NCBI GenBank assembly: GCA_900759445.1 | Contig: CAAEVH010000063.1 | Location: 18,557-82,556 of the forward strand | Length of the DNA stretch: 64,000 nt | Direction of reading: 5' to 3' | Source of the DNA: an uncultured Raoultella sp. | GTDB taxonomy: Bacteria; Pseudomonadota; Gammaproteobacteria; Enterobacterales; Enterobacteriaceae | Position numbers and translations under genes: made by a program | Shown here: one piece after another, positions 30,616-39,749 of the stretch | Numbering within the stretch: the stretch's first letter is position 1 | How the letters are laid out: each line of letters begins with the position of its first letter | Notes under the pieces: generated by a model | Told to the model about the DNA's origin: nothing | The model's input: the letters and a program-made list of their open reading frames with translations, nothing else | The model's database searches: none

Positions 30616-32118
30616 CTACCGTTTTCGCCCGCCGAGTAAACTCCCCAGCATGCCCCTGACTATCTGATTGGTCACCTGCCGAACCGCGCTTTTAGCGGCC
30701 GTTTGTACCAGACCATCATGTTTGCCGCCGCGTGGACCGGTGGTGCCGAACAAAATATCTTTCAGCCCGCCCAGCAGACCGTCGTCAGCGCTGCCCGTCT
30801 GGCCTTTTGCCGGCGGAGCCGCCTGTTGTTCTGGGGTTGCCTGTACCCCTTTTTGCAACATTTCAAATGCGGACTCGCGATCGACCTCTTCTTCATACTT
30901 GCCGTACAGCGCGGAGTGGTTAATCAGGCCATTACGCTCATCGTCCGTCACCGGTCCCATGCGTGAGCAGGGGGCGATCACCATTGCGCGCTCGACCACC
31001 GACGGGCTGCCTTTTTCATCGAGGAAGGAGATCAGCGCTTCGCCGGTACCCAGCTCCTGGATAGCCTGTTCGGTGCTGAAAGCCGGGTTGGCGCGCATGG
31101 TCTGGGCCGCGGTTTTCACCGCTTTTTGATCTTTCGGCGTAAAGGCGCGCAGGGCGTGCTGAATCCGGTTGCCCAACTGGCCGAGAACCGCATCGGGTAT
31201 ATCCGACGGGTTCTGCGAGACGAAGTAAACCCCCACGGCTTTGGAGCGAATCAGGCGGATAACCTGCTCGATTTTATCCAGCAGCACCTGAGGCGCATCG
31301 TTAAACAGCAGATGCGCTTCATCGAAGAAAAAGACCAGCTTCGGCTTTTCCCGATCTCCGGCTTCCGGCAGGCGCTCGTAGAGCTCCGAGAGCATCCACA
31401 GCAGGCTGGCGGCGTAGAGTTTCGGCATCTGATACAGTTTTTCGGCGCTGAGGATATTAATCACCCCTTTGCCGTTCTCGTCGAGGCGCATCCAGTCCTC
31501 GATGTCGAGCATCGGCTCGCCGAAAAAGTGCTCCGCCCCTTGCTGCTCCAGGGTCAGCAGGCCGCGCTGGATAGCGCCGACCGAGGCGCTGCTGATGTTG
31601 CCATACTGGTTTTGAAAAGCTTTGGCGTTGTCACCGATATACTGGGTGATGGCGCGCAGATCTTTAAAGTCGAGCAGCAGCAGGCCGCGATCGTCGGCGA
31701 TGCGGAAGATAATATTCAGTACGCCGGACTGGACCTCGTTGAGATTCAATAATCGCGCCAGCAGCAGCGGCCCGAGATCGGACACCGTCGCCCGGACCGG
31801 GTGGCCTTTCTCGCCGAAAATATCCCACACCACCGCCGGGTTAGCGTGGGGCTGCCAGTCGGTGACGCCGATTTTTTCCAGCCGCGCCTGCAGTTTCTCC
31901 GAGCTTTGGCCCGCTGCGGCAATCCCGGTCAGATCGCCTTTTACATCGGCCATAAACACCGGTACGCCGATTTCGGAAAAGGACTCCGCCAGTTTTTGCA
32001 GGGTGACGGTTTTACCGGTGCCGGTCGCACCGGTAATCAGGCCGTGGCGGTTGGCCATTCCCGGTAGCAAATGCAGCTGTTTTTCCCGCGTGCGGGCAAT
32101 CAGCAGGGGTGCGCTCAT
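30616..32118 (-). CDS. yjgR: HerA-like ATPase YjgR (DUF853)
   Basis: 500 residues. The start at 32118 ([10 protein letters not shown]) has GGAGGA eight bases upstream. P-loop GATGTGKT (Walker A) and [10 protein letters not shown] (Walker B) place it in the HerA/FtsK superfamily of DNA-translocating ATPases, DUF853. The C-terminal 90 residues are a glycine/lysine-rich, low-complexity tail ([18 protein letters not shown]). Cellular function is not established. Monocistronic next to lptG. Confidence 0.92.
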   Translation of the reverse strand: MSAPLLIARTREKQLHLLPGMANRHGLITGATGTGKTVTLQKLAESFSEIGVPVFMADVKGDLTGIAAAGQSSEKLQARLEKIGVTDWQPHANPAVVWDIFGEKGHPVRATVSDLGPLLLARLLNLNEVQSGVLNIIFRIADDRGLLLLDFKDLRAITQYIGDNAKAFQNQYGNISSASVGAIQRGLLTLEQQGAEHFFGEPMLDIEDWMRLDENGKGVINILSAEKLYQMPKLYAASLLWMLSELYERLPEAGDREKPKLVFFFDEAHLLFNDAPQVLLDKIEQVIRLIRSKAVGVYFVSQNPSDIPDAVLGQLGNRIQHALRAFTPKDQKAVKTAAQTMRANPAFSTEQAIQELGTGEALISFLDEKGSPSVVERAMVIAPCSRMGPVTDDERNGLINHSALYGKYEEEVDRESAFEMLQKGVQATPEQQAAPPAKGQTGSADDGLLGGLKDILFGTTGPRGGKHDGLVQTAAKSAVRQVTNQIVRGMLGSLLGGRKR

Positions 32119-32216
32119 GATCGATTCCTCCATTTATCCTGCGTCGATTATAGGCAAACTGGCCGCAAACCGACGTGAGAAATCGCTGCATTCGCCTGGC
32201 GTGGCGTTGATTTCTC

Positions 32217-33038
32217 TCAGGCGCAATGGCGTTGAATGAGCGCGATGCTCCGTTCCGTCTCGCGGCGGATATCCTCTTCGCTCCAGGATGCCAGCTCCGG
32301 CGCAAACGGTTCGAACGCATACACCCCCTGATAACCCCGGGCTTCGAGGTGTTTGATTTGCTCACAGGTATGCAGCCGATCTTTTTCCGTCAGCATGATA
32401 CGTTCGTCGTCGGTCAGGTTTTCCCGTGGACGGGCATCTTCCACGCCGGAGAGGTGCACCAGACCAATGTCAGCGATATCCACCTGGCTAAACTCGGCAT
32501 CCGCCTGCGGATAGAGATGGTGGTGGAAGGTATCAATCAGTAGCTTAAACGGGACTTTCGCATCGCGGATGAGCGTCTGCGCCTGCGCGGCAGAGCGCAG
32601 TGAGCTCTGCGGGAAACCCAGCGGTTCAACCAGGCCCCGCACGCCGTAAAACGAGAACAGCGGCGACAGATCGCGCAGCGCGCTCAGCGTTTCGCTGGCC
32701 GGTACTTCGCTGCCATCGTTGAGCGGACACAGGACCAGCGATTTAGCGCCAATGGCTCTGGCCTCCTGCAACAACGATTCGGCCAGGCCGCGAACCTGCT
32801 CCGTGCGGCGGTTAAATGGGTACACCGCATTGATGGTCAAAATCTCAATATGGTAGCGGTCGGCCAGCTCGCGCACCTGCTGATGGCTGAGATCGTCGGT
32901 CACTTTGCCTGCGGGCAAATCATTACGCAACTCGACCTTATTCAGCCCAAGACTGTTCACCAGACGGAAAAAGGCCTCGATGCTCAGCGATGGGGCGATC
33001 TTGCGATTAAGACAGAAACGTTGCAGTGCGATAGCCAT
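32217..33038 (-). CDS. TIM-barrel sugar isomerase/epimerase, IolI-like
   Basis: 273 residues of the AP-endonuclease-2 (xylose-isomerase-like) TIM-barrel family. Probable metal ligands are Glu in LVEPLGFPQ, Asp-His in LLIDTFHHHLYP and Glu in YAFEPFAPE. It diverges from iolA across the operator-like palindromes, suggesting it belongs to the inositol regulon, perhaps as an inosose isomerase (IolI). Other sugar isomerases of this fold cannot be excluded. Confidence 0.75.
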   Translation of the reverse strand: MAIALQRFCLNRKIAPSLSIEAFFRLVNSLGLNKVELRNDLPAGKVTDDLSHQQVRELADRYHIEILTINAVYPFNRRTEQVRGLAESLLQEARAIGAKSLVLCPLNDGSEVPASETLSALRDLSPLFSFYGVRGLVEPLGFPQSSLRSAAQAQTLIRDAKVPFKLLIDTFHHHLYPQADAEFSQVDIADIGLVHLSGVEDARPRENLTDDERIMLTEKDRLHTCEQIKHLEARGYQGVYAFEPFAPELASWSEEDIRRETERSIALIQRHCA

Positions 33039-33275
33039 GTGGCTCTCCTGAATGACGATAGGTTGGGTTTATTCGATCGACTGTAAGTCAAAACATTTAT
33101 TTCATAATTAGCAATGACTGAAATGGTGGATCTTTGAGCTGCTTCGCAAATAATCGTACTTTACCGCTCTAAGTTACATCGGGTACAGATGGCGTCGCAG
33201 CTGAATCTTATCGCTGGCGCTTTCTGGACGAAACTCGAGCGTCGCGGCCGGGAAATGCGACGGTCATCACCAAAA

Positions 33276-33315
33276 TAGAATTTCATTCTACATCAACATT
33301 GAAATATAAGTTTCA
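33276..33315. promoter_or_regulatory. Candidate IolR operators in the iolA / TIM-barrel divergent promoter
   Basis: Two adjacent palindromes: TAGAATTTCATTCTA (33276-33290) and TGAAATATAAGTTTCA (33300-33315, TGAAA-N6-TTTCA). Related TGAAA/TTTCA palindromes occur upstream of iolR, iolC and iolD in this window. The rest of the 352-bp gap (33039-33390) is AT-rich promoter DNA with no gene seen. Confidence 0.65.
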
Positions 33316-33390
33316 TTTTACTACGGTTATAGCACAGCAAAATCGGAAAGGGGCCGCAGCGTTGGCCTTCCCACATCATGAGGCGAGAAG

Positions 33391-34896
33391 ATGACGATCA
33401 CAGGAAACTTTATTGGCGGGAAAACCGTCACCAGCAGCAGCAATGAAACGATGCCGGTGTACGATCCGGCGACGGGCAAGGTGGTGCGCGAAGTCACTTT
33501 GTCGACCGCTCAGGAAGTCTCTGATGCCATTCAGGTTGCCCGTGATGCCTTTGAAAGCTGGTCGCGCACCACGCCGCTACGTCGCGCCCGCGTGCTGTTC
33601 AACTTTAAAATGCTGCTTGAGCAACATGCTGAGGAGCTGGCGGGAATCATCGTTAGCGAGCACGGTAAGGTCTGGTCAGATGCACTGGGTGAACTGACCC
33701 GTGGTCTGGAAGTGGTTGAATTTGCTTGCGGTATTCCGCATCTGATTAAAGGTGAATACTCATCTGACGTCGGCACCGGCGTGGACAGCTATTCGCTGAT
33801 GCAGCCGCTGGGTGTGGTGGCGGGGATTACGCCGTTTAACTTCCCGGCGATGGTTCCGATGTGGATGTTCCCGCTGGCGCTGGCCTGCGGCAACAGCTTC
33901 ATCCTCAAGCCGCCGGCGCTGGCCCCGACGGCCGCGGTACGCCTGGCTGAACTGCTGAAGGAAGCAGGCCTGCCGGATGGCGTCTTTAACGTTGTGCACT
34001 GCAGCAACGATGATGCCGAGCAGCTGTATACCGATCCGCGTATTGCGGCGGTCAGCTTCGTCGGCTCCTCCGGCGTTGCCGAATATATCTACAAAACCGC
34101 CAGCGCCCACGGCAAACGCGTGCAGGCCTTTGGCGCGGCGAAAAACCATGCGATTGTGATGCCGGACGCGGATCTGGATGCGACGGTAAATGCGATTATG
34201 GGCGGTGCGTTTGGTTCTGCGGGCGAGCGCTGCATGGCGTTGCCGGTCGTGGTCGCGGTGGGTGATGAAACGGCGGATAAGCTGATTGCGCGTCTGAAGC
34301 CGCTGGTGGAAGCGCTGAAAGTCGGGCCGGGATGCATGCGCGGCAAAGAAGAGAACGAAATGGGCCCGGTGGTTTCCGATACCCATCAGAAGAAAGTGCT
34401 GGGCTATATCGATAAAGGCGCCAGCGAAGGGGCGAAACTGGTCGTCGACGGGCGTAAGCTGCGCGTGTCAGGCTATGATGACGGGTACTATGTCGGCGGT
34501 ACGCTGTTCGACCACGTGACGCCGGATATGACCATCTGGCGGGAAGAGATTTTTGGACCGGTACTGGGCATTGTCCGCGTGGCGGACTATCACAGCGCGC
34601 TGGAGCTGGTGAACAGCCACGAATTTGGCAACGGCAGCGCCGTCTTCACCAGCAATGGACACACTGCCCGTGAATTCGTGCATGATGTCCAGGCCGGAAT
34701 GGTCGGGGTGAACGTGCCGGTTCCGGTACCAATGGCCTTCCACAGCTTCGGCGGCTGGAAACGCTCGGTATTTGGCGCCCTCAACGTCCATGGACCTGAC
34801 GGCGTGCGCTTCTACACCCGGATGAAAACCGCCACCGTGCGTTGGCCGGAAGGGCAGCAAACCGTATCTGAATTCAGCATGCCGACATTAGGTTAA
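33391..34896 (+). CDS. iolA: Methylmalonate-semialdehyde dehydrogenase (CoA-acylating)
   Basis: 501 residues. Last enzyme of myo-inositol breakdown: malonate semialdehyde plus CoA and NAD+ gives acetyl-CoA and CO2. ALDH features: FNFPAMVPMWM near the cofactor site, NAD loop SFVGSSGVAEYIY, and the catalytic Cys in GSAGERCMALP. It precedes iolB by 18 bp in the same operon. Confidence 0.96.
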   Translation: MTITGNFIGGKTVTSSSNETMPVYDPATGKVVREVTLSTAQEVSDAIQVARDAFESWSRTTPLRRARVLFNFKMLLEQHAEELAGIIVSEHGKVWSDALGELTRGLEVVEFACGIPHLIKGEYSSDVGTGVDSYSLMQPLGVVAGITPFNFPAMVPMWMFPLALACGNSFILKPPALAPTAAVRLAELLKEAGLPDGVFNVVHCSNDDAEQLYTDPRIAAVSFVGSSGVAEYIYKTASAHGKRVQAFGAAKNHAIVMPDADLDATVNAIMGGAFGSAGERCMALPVVVAVGDETADKLIARLKPLVEALKVGPGCMRGKEENEMGPVVSDTHQKKVLGYIDKGASEGAKLVVDGRKLRVSGYDDGYYVGGTLFDHVTPDMTIWREEIFGPVLGIVRVADYHSALELVNSHEFGNGSAVFTSNGHTAREFVHDVQAGMVGVNVPVPVPMAFHSFGGWKRSVFGALNVHGPDGVRFYTRMKTATVRWPEGQQTVSEFSMPTLG

Positions 34897-34914
34897 TCGG
34901 CGAAGGAGAACGCC

Positions 34915-35724
34915 ATGTCGTTACTGGCTAAATCACGAAAAGAGGGGCAGATCCAGCACATCACGCCGCAAAGCGCCGGCTGGCGCTATATCGGTTTTGA
35001 TGTGTGGATGCTGAAAAAAGGGCAGAGCATTACGCTGGAAAGCGGCGAGCGCGAGCTGTGTCTGGTGCTGGTTGCCGGGCTGGCGTCGGTTAAAACGACG
35101 AAGGCCGACTTCCCCGGGCTGGGACAGCGAATGTCGCCGTTTGAACGTACGCCGCCGTGGGCGGTGTATGTCCCGACGCAGGACAAGGTGGAGGTGACGG
35201 CGGATTCTGACCTTGAACTGGCGGTGTGTAGCGCGCCAGGTAAGGGTACGCTGCCGGCGCGGGTGATTCGTCCGCAGGATGTGGGCGTTGAACATCGTGG
35301 CAAAGGGCGTAATCAGCGTCTGGTGCACAATATCCTGCCGGATAATGCGCAGGCCGACTGTCTGCTGGTGGTGGAGGTGTATACCGACGAAGGCGCCACC
35401 AGCTCCTGGCCGTCGCATAAACACGATACCGCGCAGCCGGGTAAAGAGACCCAGCTGGAAGAGACCTACTATCACCGTTTCGATCCGCCGCAGGGCTTCG
35501 CACTCCAGCGGGTATATACCGATGATCGCAGCCTGGATGCCTGCATGGCGCCTTACAACCACGATGTGGTGATGGTGCCGCGCGGCTATCACCCGGTCGC
35601 GGCGATTGCCGGGTATGACAGCTATTATCTGAACGTGATGGCCGGGCCGGAGCGCAAGTGGTTGTTTACCTGGGAAGAGGACCACGCGTGGATCAACAGT
35701 CCTGACTATCCTCGTCACGACTGA
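34915..35724 (+). CDS. iolB: 5-deoxy-glucuronate isomerase
   Basis: 269 residues. A bicupin enzyme converting 5-deoxy-D-glucuronate to 2-deoxy-5-keto-D-gluconate. Metal-site residues are visible in SSWPSHKHDT and in ETYYHRFDPPQGFALQRVY, and the C-terminal HPVAAIAGYDSYYLNVMAG is typical. Preceded by GAAGGAGAA. Ends the iolAB unit before a strong terminator. Confidence 0.96.
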   Translation: MSLLAKSRKEGQIQHITPQSAGWRYIGFDVWMLKKGQSITLESGERELCLVLVAGLASVKTTKADFPGLGQRMSPFERTPPWAVYVPTQDKVEVTADSDLELAVCSAPGKGTLPARVIRPQDVGVEHRGKGRNQRLVHNILPDNAQADCLLVVEVYTDEGATSSWPSHKHDTAQPGKETQLEETYYHRFDPPQGFALQRVYTDDRSLDACMAPYNHDVVMVPRGYHPVAAIAGYDSYYLNVMAGPERKWLFTWEEDHAWINSPDYPRHD

Positions 35725-35740
35725 CGGATCGCAAGCGTTA

Positions 35741-35776
35741 AAAGGGCCGCTAAGTTTTTGCTTAGCGGCCCTTTTT
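35741..35776 (+). terminator. iolAB rho-independent terminator
   Basis: AAAGGGCCGCTAAG and CTTAGCGGCCCTTT form a 14-bp perfect stem with a TTTTTG loop and a following T-run. Confidence 0.92.
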
Positions 35777-35789
35777 GTCTGTTCCTGTT

Positions 35790-36287
35790 CCCCGGTGGCT
35801 GCCCGATAGTATTCCCCGGTGGCGCTGCGCTGACCGGGGCTACGGGGGGATGGTCGCCCGGATAAGGCGCTGGCGCGGCAATCCGGGAGGTTTCCTGATG
35901 GGCGGAGATATTCCCCGGTGGCGCTGCGCTGACCGGGGCTACAGGGGGATGGTCGCCCGGGTAAGGCGCTGGCGCGGAATCCGGGAGGTTTCCTGATGGC
36001 TGGAGATATTACCCCGGTGGCGCTGCGCTGACCGGGGCTACAGGGGGATGGTCACCCGGATAAGGCGCTGGTACGGCAATCCGGGAGGTTTCCTGATGGC
36101 CGGAGATATTCCCCCGGTGGCGCGGCGCTGACCGGGGCTACAGGGGATGGTTGCCCGGATAAGGCGCTGGTACGGCAATCCGGGAGGTTTCCTGAAGGCC
36201 GGAGATATTCCCCCGGTGGCGCTGCGCTGACCGGGGCTACAGGGGGATGGTCGCCCGGATAAGGCGCTGGCGCGGAATCCGGGAGAA
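35790..36287. repeat. Tandem BIME array, five units of about 99 bp
   Basis: Copies of CCCCGGTGGCGCTGCGCTGA begin at 35814, 35913, 36012, 36112 and 36211, after a truncated unit at 35790. Each copy contains CCGGGGCTACAGGGGGATGG, then GCCCGGATAAGGCGCTGG and AATCCGGGAGGTTTCCTGA. Period 98-100 bp with 5-10% drift. It lies between the convergent iolB and iolR and explains the gap of about 570 bp without a gene. Confidence 0.9.
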
Positions 36288-36296
36288 GGGGCAGGG

Positions 36297-37157
36297 TCAG
36301 GCGAGGTTCTGCTGGGTTTGCGGTTCTTTGCTGCTGTTCAGCGCCAGTGACACGGCCAGCGTCTGAGCCAGGCACAGAGAGGCCACCTGGGAGCGGAAAC
36401 CGTCAACCTGCGCTTCACGTACCACAAAGCAGACATCGCTGAAGGCCGCGAGCGGGCTGACCTGGCTGTCGGTAATCGCAATCTGTCGCGCCTTGCGCTG
36501 GGCGCCAAGTTCAACCAGCTCGACAACTTCACGCGCGTAGGGCGAGAAGCTTACGGCGACCACCACATCTTTCGGTCCCACCAGGCTCAGCTGCTCGGTG
36601 AACATTCCGCCGAGGCCATCGATCAGAAACGCTTTACGGTCAAGATGACGCAGCGCATAGGTCAAATAGGAGGCGACGCTAAACGAGCGGCGCAGGCCAA
36701 TCACATAGATATTCTCCGCCTCCGCCAGCAGGGCGACCGCGCGCTCGAGATCATCGCCAGAGGTCTGCATCGCCAGCTGCTGCAGCGCCTGGGTATTCAC
36801 CATGGTGAACATATTGAGAATTTCAGTCGGCGTTTCCGGCGGCGACGTTTCATCGTTGGTGGTCTGGCGGAACAGGCGCGCGCGTTCGGTATAGTTGGCG
36901 GTCTCTTCCATCAGATGCTGTCTGAACATCTGCTTCATTTCGTTAAAGCCGCTAAAACCGAACGCATTAGCGAAACGGATCAACGTCGATGGCGGGACAT
37001 CCGCCTGCTGGGCGATGGAGGCGACGGTATCGAAAGCGACGCTATTACTGTTATCCAGAATATAGCGTGCCACCTGTTTTAAGCGTTTGCTTAATGTATC
37101 GTAGCGACGCCGGATTTCATCCTGCAGGATGGTCAGTTGGGTCGGATTATTGGCCAT
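36297..37157 (-). CDS. iolR: RpiR-family inositol regulator
   Basis: 286 residues. The start at 37157 (MANNPTQLTILQ) fits the family. The N-terminal HTH_6 domain (about 5-80, ASIAQQADVPPSTLIRFANA) is followed by a SIS sugar-phosphate-binding domain (about 130-265, IYVIGLRRSFSVASYLTYAL and VVAVSFSPYAREVVELV). Placement between iolB and iolC supports a repressor of the iol genes that responds to a phosphorylated inositol intermediate. Palindromes upstream suggest self-control. Confidence 0.88.
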   Translation of the reverse strand: MANNPTQLTILQDEIRRRYDTLSKRLKQVARYILDNSNSVAFDTVASIAQQADVPPSTLIRFANAFGFSGFNEMKQMFRQHLMEETANYTERARLFRQTTNDETSPPETPTEILNMFTMVNTQALQQLAMQTSGDDLERAVALLAEAENIYVIGLRRSFSVASYLTYALRHLDRKAFLIDGLGGMFTEQLSLVGPKDVVVAVSFSPYAREVVELVELGAQRKARQIAITDSQVSPLAAFSDVCFVVREAQVDGFRSQVASLCLAQTLAVSLALNSSKEPQTQQNLA

Positions 37158-37204
37158 AGATTGCGCTCTGAGAAAATGAAAGGAATATAACTTCCAGTGT
37201 ACCA

Positions 37205-37253
37205 AATGAAGCGAATTTTTCATTTTTTGCGATGAAATACGCGATTCATTTCA
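37205..37253. promoter_or_regulatory. Candidate IolR operators upstream of iolR
   Basis: AATGAA-N8-TTCATT (37205-37224) and TGAAAT-N9-ATTTCA (37233-37253) lie directly upstream of iolR, consistent with autoregulation. They share the TGAAA/TTTCA arms seen at iolA and iolC/iolD. Confidence 0.55.
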
Positions 37254-37264
37254 CGAAGAAACAG

Positions 37265-37300
37265 AAAAAAAACCCGCACCGGGAGGCGCGGGCGGGTTTT
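37265..37300 (-). terminator. iolC rho-independent terminator
   Basis: On the minus strand AACCCGC and GCGGGTT close a GC-rich stem followed by eight Ts just after the iolC stop. Confidence 0.8.
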
Positions 37301-37307
37301 ATCGCGG

Positions 37308-39221
37308 TTAACCGCGGGCTTCACGCCAGTAGTCGATGAGCGTCAGGTAGTTGCGTTTCACCTCGCCAATCAGCGCCTCATCGCTCAGTTCGCCCGCCAT
37401 CCAGCGCCGTGAAGGCTGGCCAAAAATGGTACGTCCGACGGCGAAGCCTTTGATGATCGGGTGGCCGGCGGCCTCGGCAAACCCGGCGCGCAGCCGATCT
37501 GACGGCGCATCGAGGCCAAGGAGCAGGATCCCGCGACACCAGGGATCTTCGCGCGCGATCAGACCCGCGATCTTTTCCCAGCTGGCGCTGGAGAGCGGCG
37601 GCAGCTTCCACCAGTCCGGCTGAATGCCGAGCTGGTAAAAATGTTCCAGCATCGTGTGGTAGTGACGCTCGTCTTTATCCGGGCCATTTTCCGGCTGGAT
37701 CACTTCCAGCAGCAGCTCGTGTCCGGACTTGTTGCAGGCCTGCCAGACTTCCAGCAGCAGCGCATCCTGCTCAGCCCGCAGCGGTGCCGGATCTGCCGGA
37801 TGATAGAAGACCAGGCATTTCACCACATGCTCCAGCGGCCAGTCGATCAGCTGGGAACCAATGTTGCCGTGCTCCAGACGCAGCGGGCGCGAACCCGGCA
37901 GCTCGATAGGGCGACCAATCCACCAGCCTTTACCGGTAATGGCATTCAGCGAGCTCTGACCGTAGGTGCCATCGGCGAGAATCCCGCTCCGCTGTTCCAG
38001 CCCCGCCTCTTTGGCGGCCGCTTCGGCGGCTGCCAGCAGCAGCAGCTTGAGTCGGGGAATAGAGGCCGGATCGCATCCGGTTTCATGGGCCAGATCCGCC
38101 AACTGTTTACGATGATCAAAAGCGAAAATGCACAGCTCCGGCCACTGCTGACGGCGGCTGGTGACGCGGTGTAAATGGTTTAATCGCGCATCGATATCCG
38201 GACGTGGCACGGATTGCGCCCGCAGCAGATAATCATCCAGCTCGACTCTGGTCGGCATCGCCGGCGCGCAGCCGTGGCGCGAGACCACCAGCGCGCCGCA
38301 GGCGTTGGCGTAGCGACACGCCTGCTCCCAGCCTTCATCATTCAGCCAGCCGCGCAGCAGACCGGACATAAAGGCATCGCCCGCGCCCAGCACGTTGAGT
38401 ACCTCAACCCGTACGCCCTGCTGGAGCGGAATGCTGTCCCAGCTATCGGGAATGTCGCCTTCCAGCACCACGCAGCCCATCGGGCCCCGTTTGCAGACCA
38501 GCGTCGCTTTGGTCGCATGGCGGACATTTTTCAGCGCGGTCAGCGTATCGGTGCTGCCGCCGGCAATATGGAACTCCTCTTCTGTACCGACCACTAAATC
38601 GAACAGATGTAGCACTTCCTGAAGCTGACTGGTGACCGGACCGGATTCGATGAAACGCGTTTCACCGTCACCCAGCGAGGTCAATCCCCACAGCACCGGA
38701 CGGTAATCGATATCCAGCGCGGTGCGCAGGCCGTGACGGCGGGCGTACTCCAGCGCTTTCAGTACCGCCGCGCGGGTGTTGGGATGAGAGAGGTGCGTGC
38801 CCGTTACCGCCAGCGCACGGGAAGAGGCGATGTACTCCTCGTTAATATCCTCAGGCACCAGCGCCATATCGGCACAATTATCACGGTAAAAAATGAGCGG
38901 GAAGGTCTCCTGATCTTTAATGCCCAGCATCACCAGCGCGGTGAGACGCTGTTTATCCGTGATCAGGTATTCGGTATCGACCCCGACCCGGCCGAGCGTT
39001 TCGCGTAGAAAACGGCCATTGTGCTCATCGCCGACGCGCGCCAGCATGGCTGATTTTAATCCCTGAATGGCGGTGCCAAAGGCTACGTTGCCGGAAGAGC
39101 CGCCCAGATATTTAGAGAAACTGGCAACATCTTCTAGCCTTGCACCAATCTGCTGGGCATAGAGGTCGACAGCCACCCGGCCAATACAGATGACGTCGAG
39201 CCGCTTTACTGCTGCATTCAT
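37308..39221 (-). CDS. iolC: 5-dehydro-2-deoxygluconokinase fused to DUF2090 aldolase-like domain
   Basis: 637 residues, about twice the size of a Bacillus IolC. Residues 1-325 are a PfkB/ribokinase domain (DVICIGRVAVDLYAQQIG at the start, catalytic Asp in VLGAGDAFMSGLL) that phosphorylates 2-deoxy-5-keto-gluconate. Residues about 335-637 are DUF2090, a TIM-barrel segment (FAFDHRKQLADL, HGNIGSQLIDWPLEHV) thought to supply the IolJ-type aldolase step giving malonate semialdehyde and DHAP. No separate iolJ is in the cluster, which supports that reading. Divergent from iolD. Confidence 0.93.
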   Translation of the reverse strand: MNAAVKRLDVICIGRVAVDLYAQQIGARLEDVASFSKYLGGSSGNVAFGTAIQGLKSAMLARVGDEHNGRFLRETLGRVGVDTEYLITDKQRLTALVMLGIKDQETFPLIFYRDNCADMALVPEDINEEYIASSRALAVTGTHLSHPNTRAAVLKALEYARRHGLRTALDIDYRPVLWGLTSLGDGETRFIESGPVTSQLQEVLHLFDLVVGTEEEFHIAGGSTDTLTALKNVRHATKATLVCKRGPMGCVVLEGDIPDSWDSIPLQQGVRVEVLNVLGAGDAFMSGLLRGWLNDEGWEQACRYANACGALVVSRHGCAPAMPTRVELDDYLLRAQSVPRPDIDARLNHLHRVTSRRQQWPELCIFAFDHRKQLADLAHETGCDPASIPRLKLLLLAAAEAAAKEAGLEQRSGILADGTYGQSSLNAITGKGWWIGRPIELPGSRPLRLEHGNIGSQLIDWPLEHVVKCLVFYHPADPAPLRAEQDALLLEVWQACNKSGHELLLEVIQPENGPDKDERHYHTMLEHFYQLGIQPDWWKLPPLSSASWEKIAGLIAREDPWCRGILLLGLDAPSDRLRAGFAEAAGHPIIKGFAVGRTIFGQPSRRWMAGELSDEALIGEVKRNYLTLIDYWREARG

Positions 39222-39749
39222 AGCTAGGTTTTCCTTTTACATATCTGCTGTACGGAAGGGTCGGAATGCCGACAAGGACTCCACACACAGCCTGAGGGTG
39301 AACGGATATCCCTAGTTTGAGAAATAAATATTTCATTTGCAAATGAGATCGAAATTAAAAAACCAAAAGTGTGAGGGATCTACCACTCTGCCGCGCCAGG
39401 CCCCATTCTGCAAAGGATCGAAGGCGCGGATGACGCCTGCTGTGACATGGTTCGGTAAGAGAGTGCTTTATGCATGATTTTTAAAGGGATATTTAAGCGG
39501 CGGCGCGCCTTGAGCGGCCGAAGGCGGTGTGGGCGGCGTGGGTGAAACGGGTGAAACAGAGAGAGAGTTTGATCCCTCTCGCAAAATGAAATATTTTTTC
39601 TGTATTTCTATTTAATGAAAAAAATGTTTGCCTATAATCCAAAAGTATTCCAGTGGACGTTAACGATTTCCCGCGGCTGTGACAAGCGTGTAGTACGGGG
39701 AAAACGCGCTAACCCACACACAAATACTGAACAATAAGGATTGTGCAAG
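39222..39749. other. Divergent iolC / iolD regulatory region
   Basis: 528 bp without a recognised gene. Both ends are AT-rich and hold TGAAA/TTTC-type palindromes (39321-39346 on the iolC side; TGAAATATTTTTTC at 39587-39600 on the iolD side), with a GC-rich centre at about 39480-39550. AAGGA at 39736-39740 is the iolD ribosome-binding site. Confidence 0.6.
39321..39346. promoter_or_regulatory. Candidate IolR operator upstream of iolC
   Basis: GAAAT-N4-ATTTC (39321-39334) overlaps the perfect 14-bp palindrome TCATTTGCAAATGA (39333-39346), about 100 bp before the iolC start. Confidence 0.6.

Noticed and set aside
35790..36287. CRISPR array
   Set aside because: The whole 99-bp unit repeats, with no unique spacers; it is a REP composite array. 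The same applies to 50152-50755.
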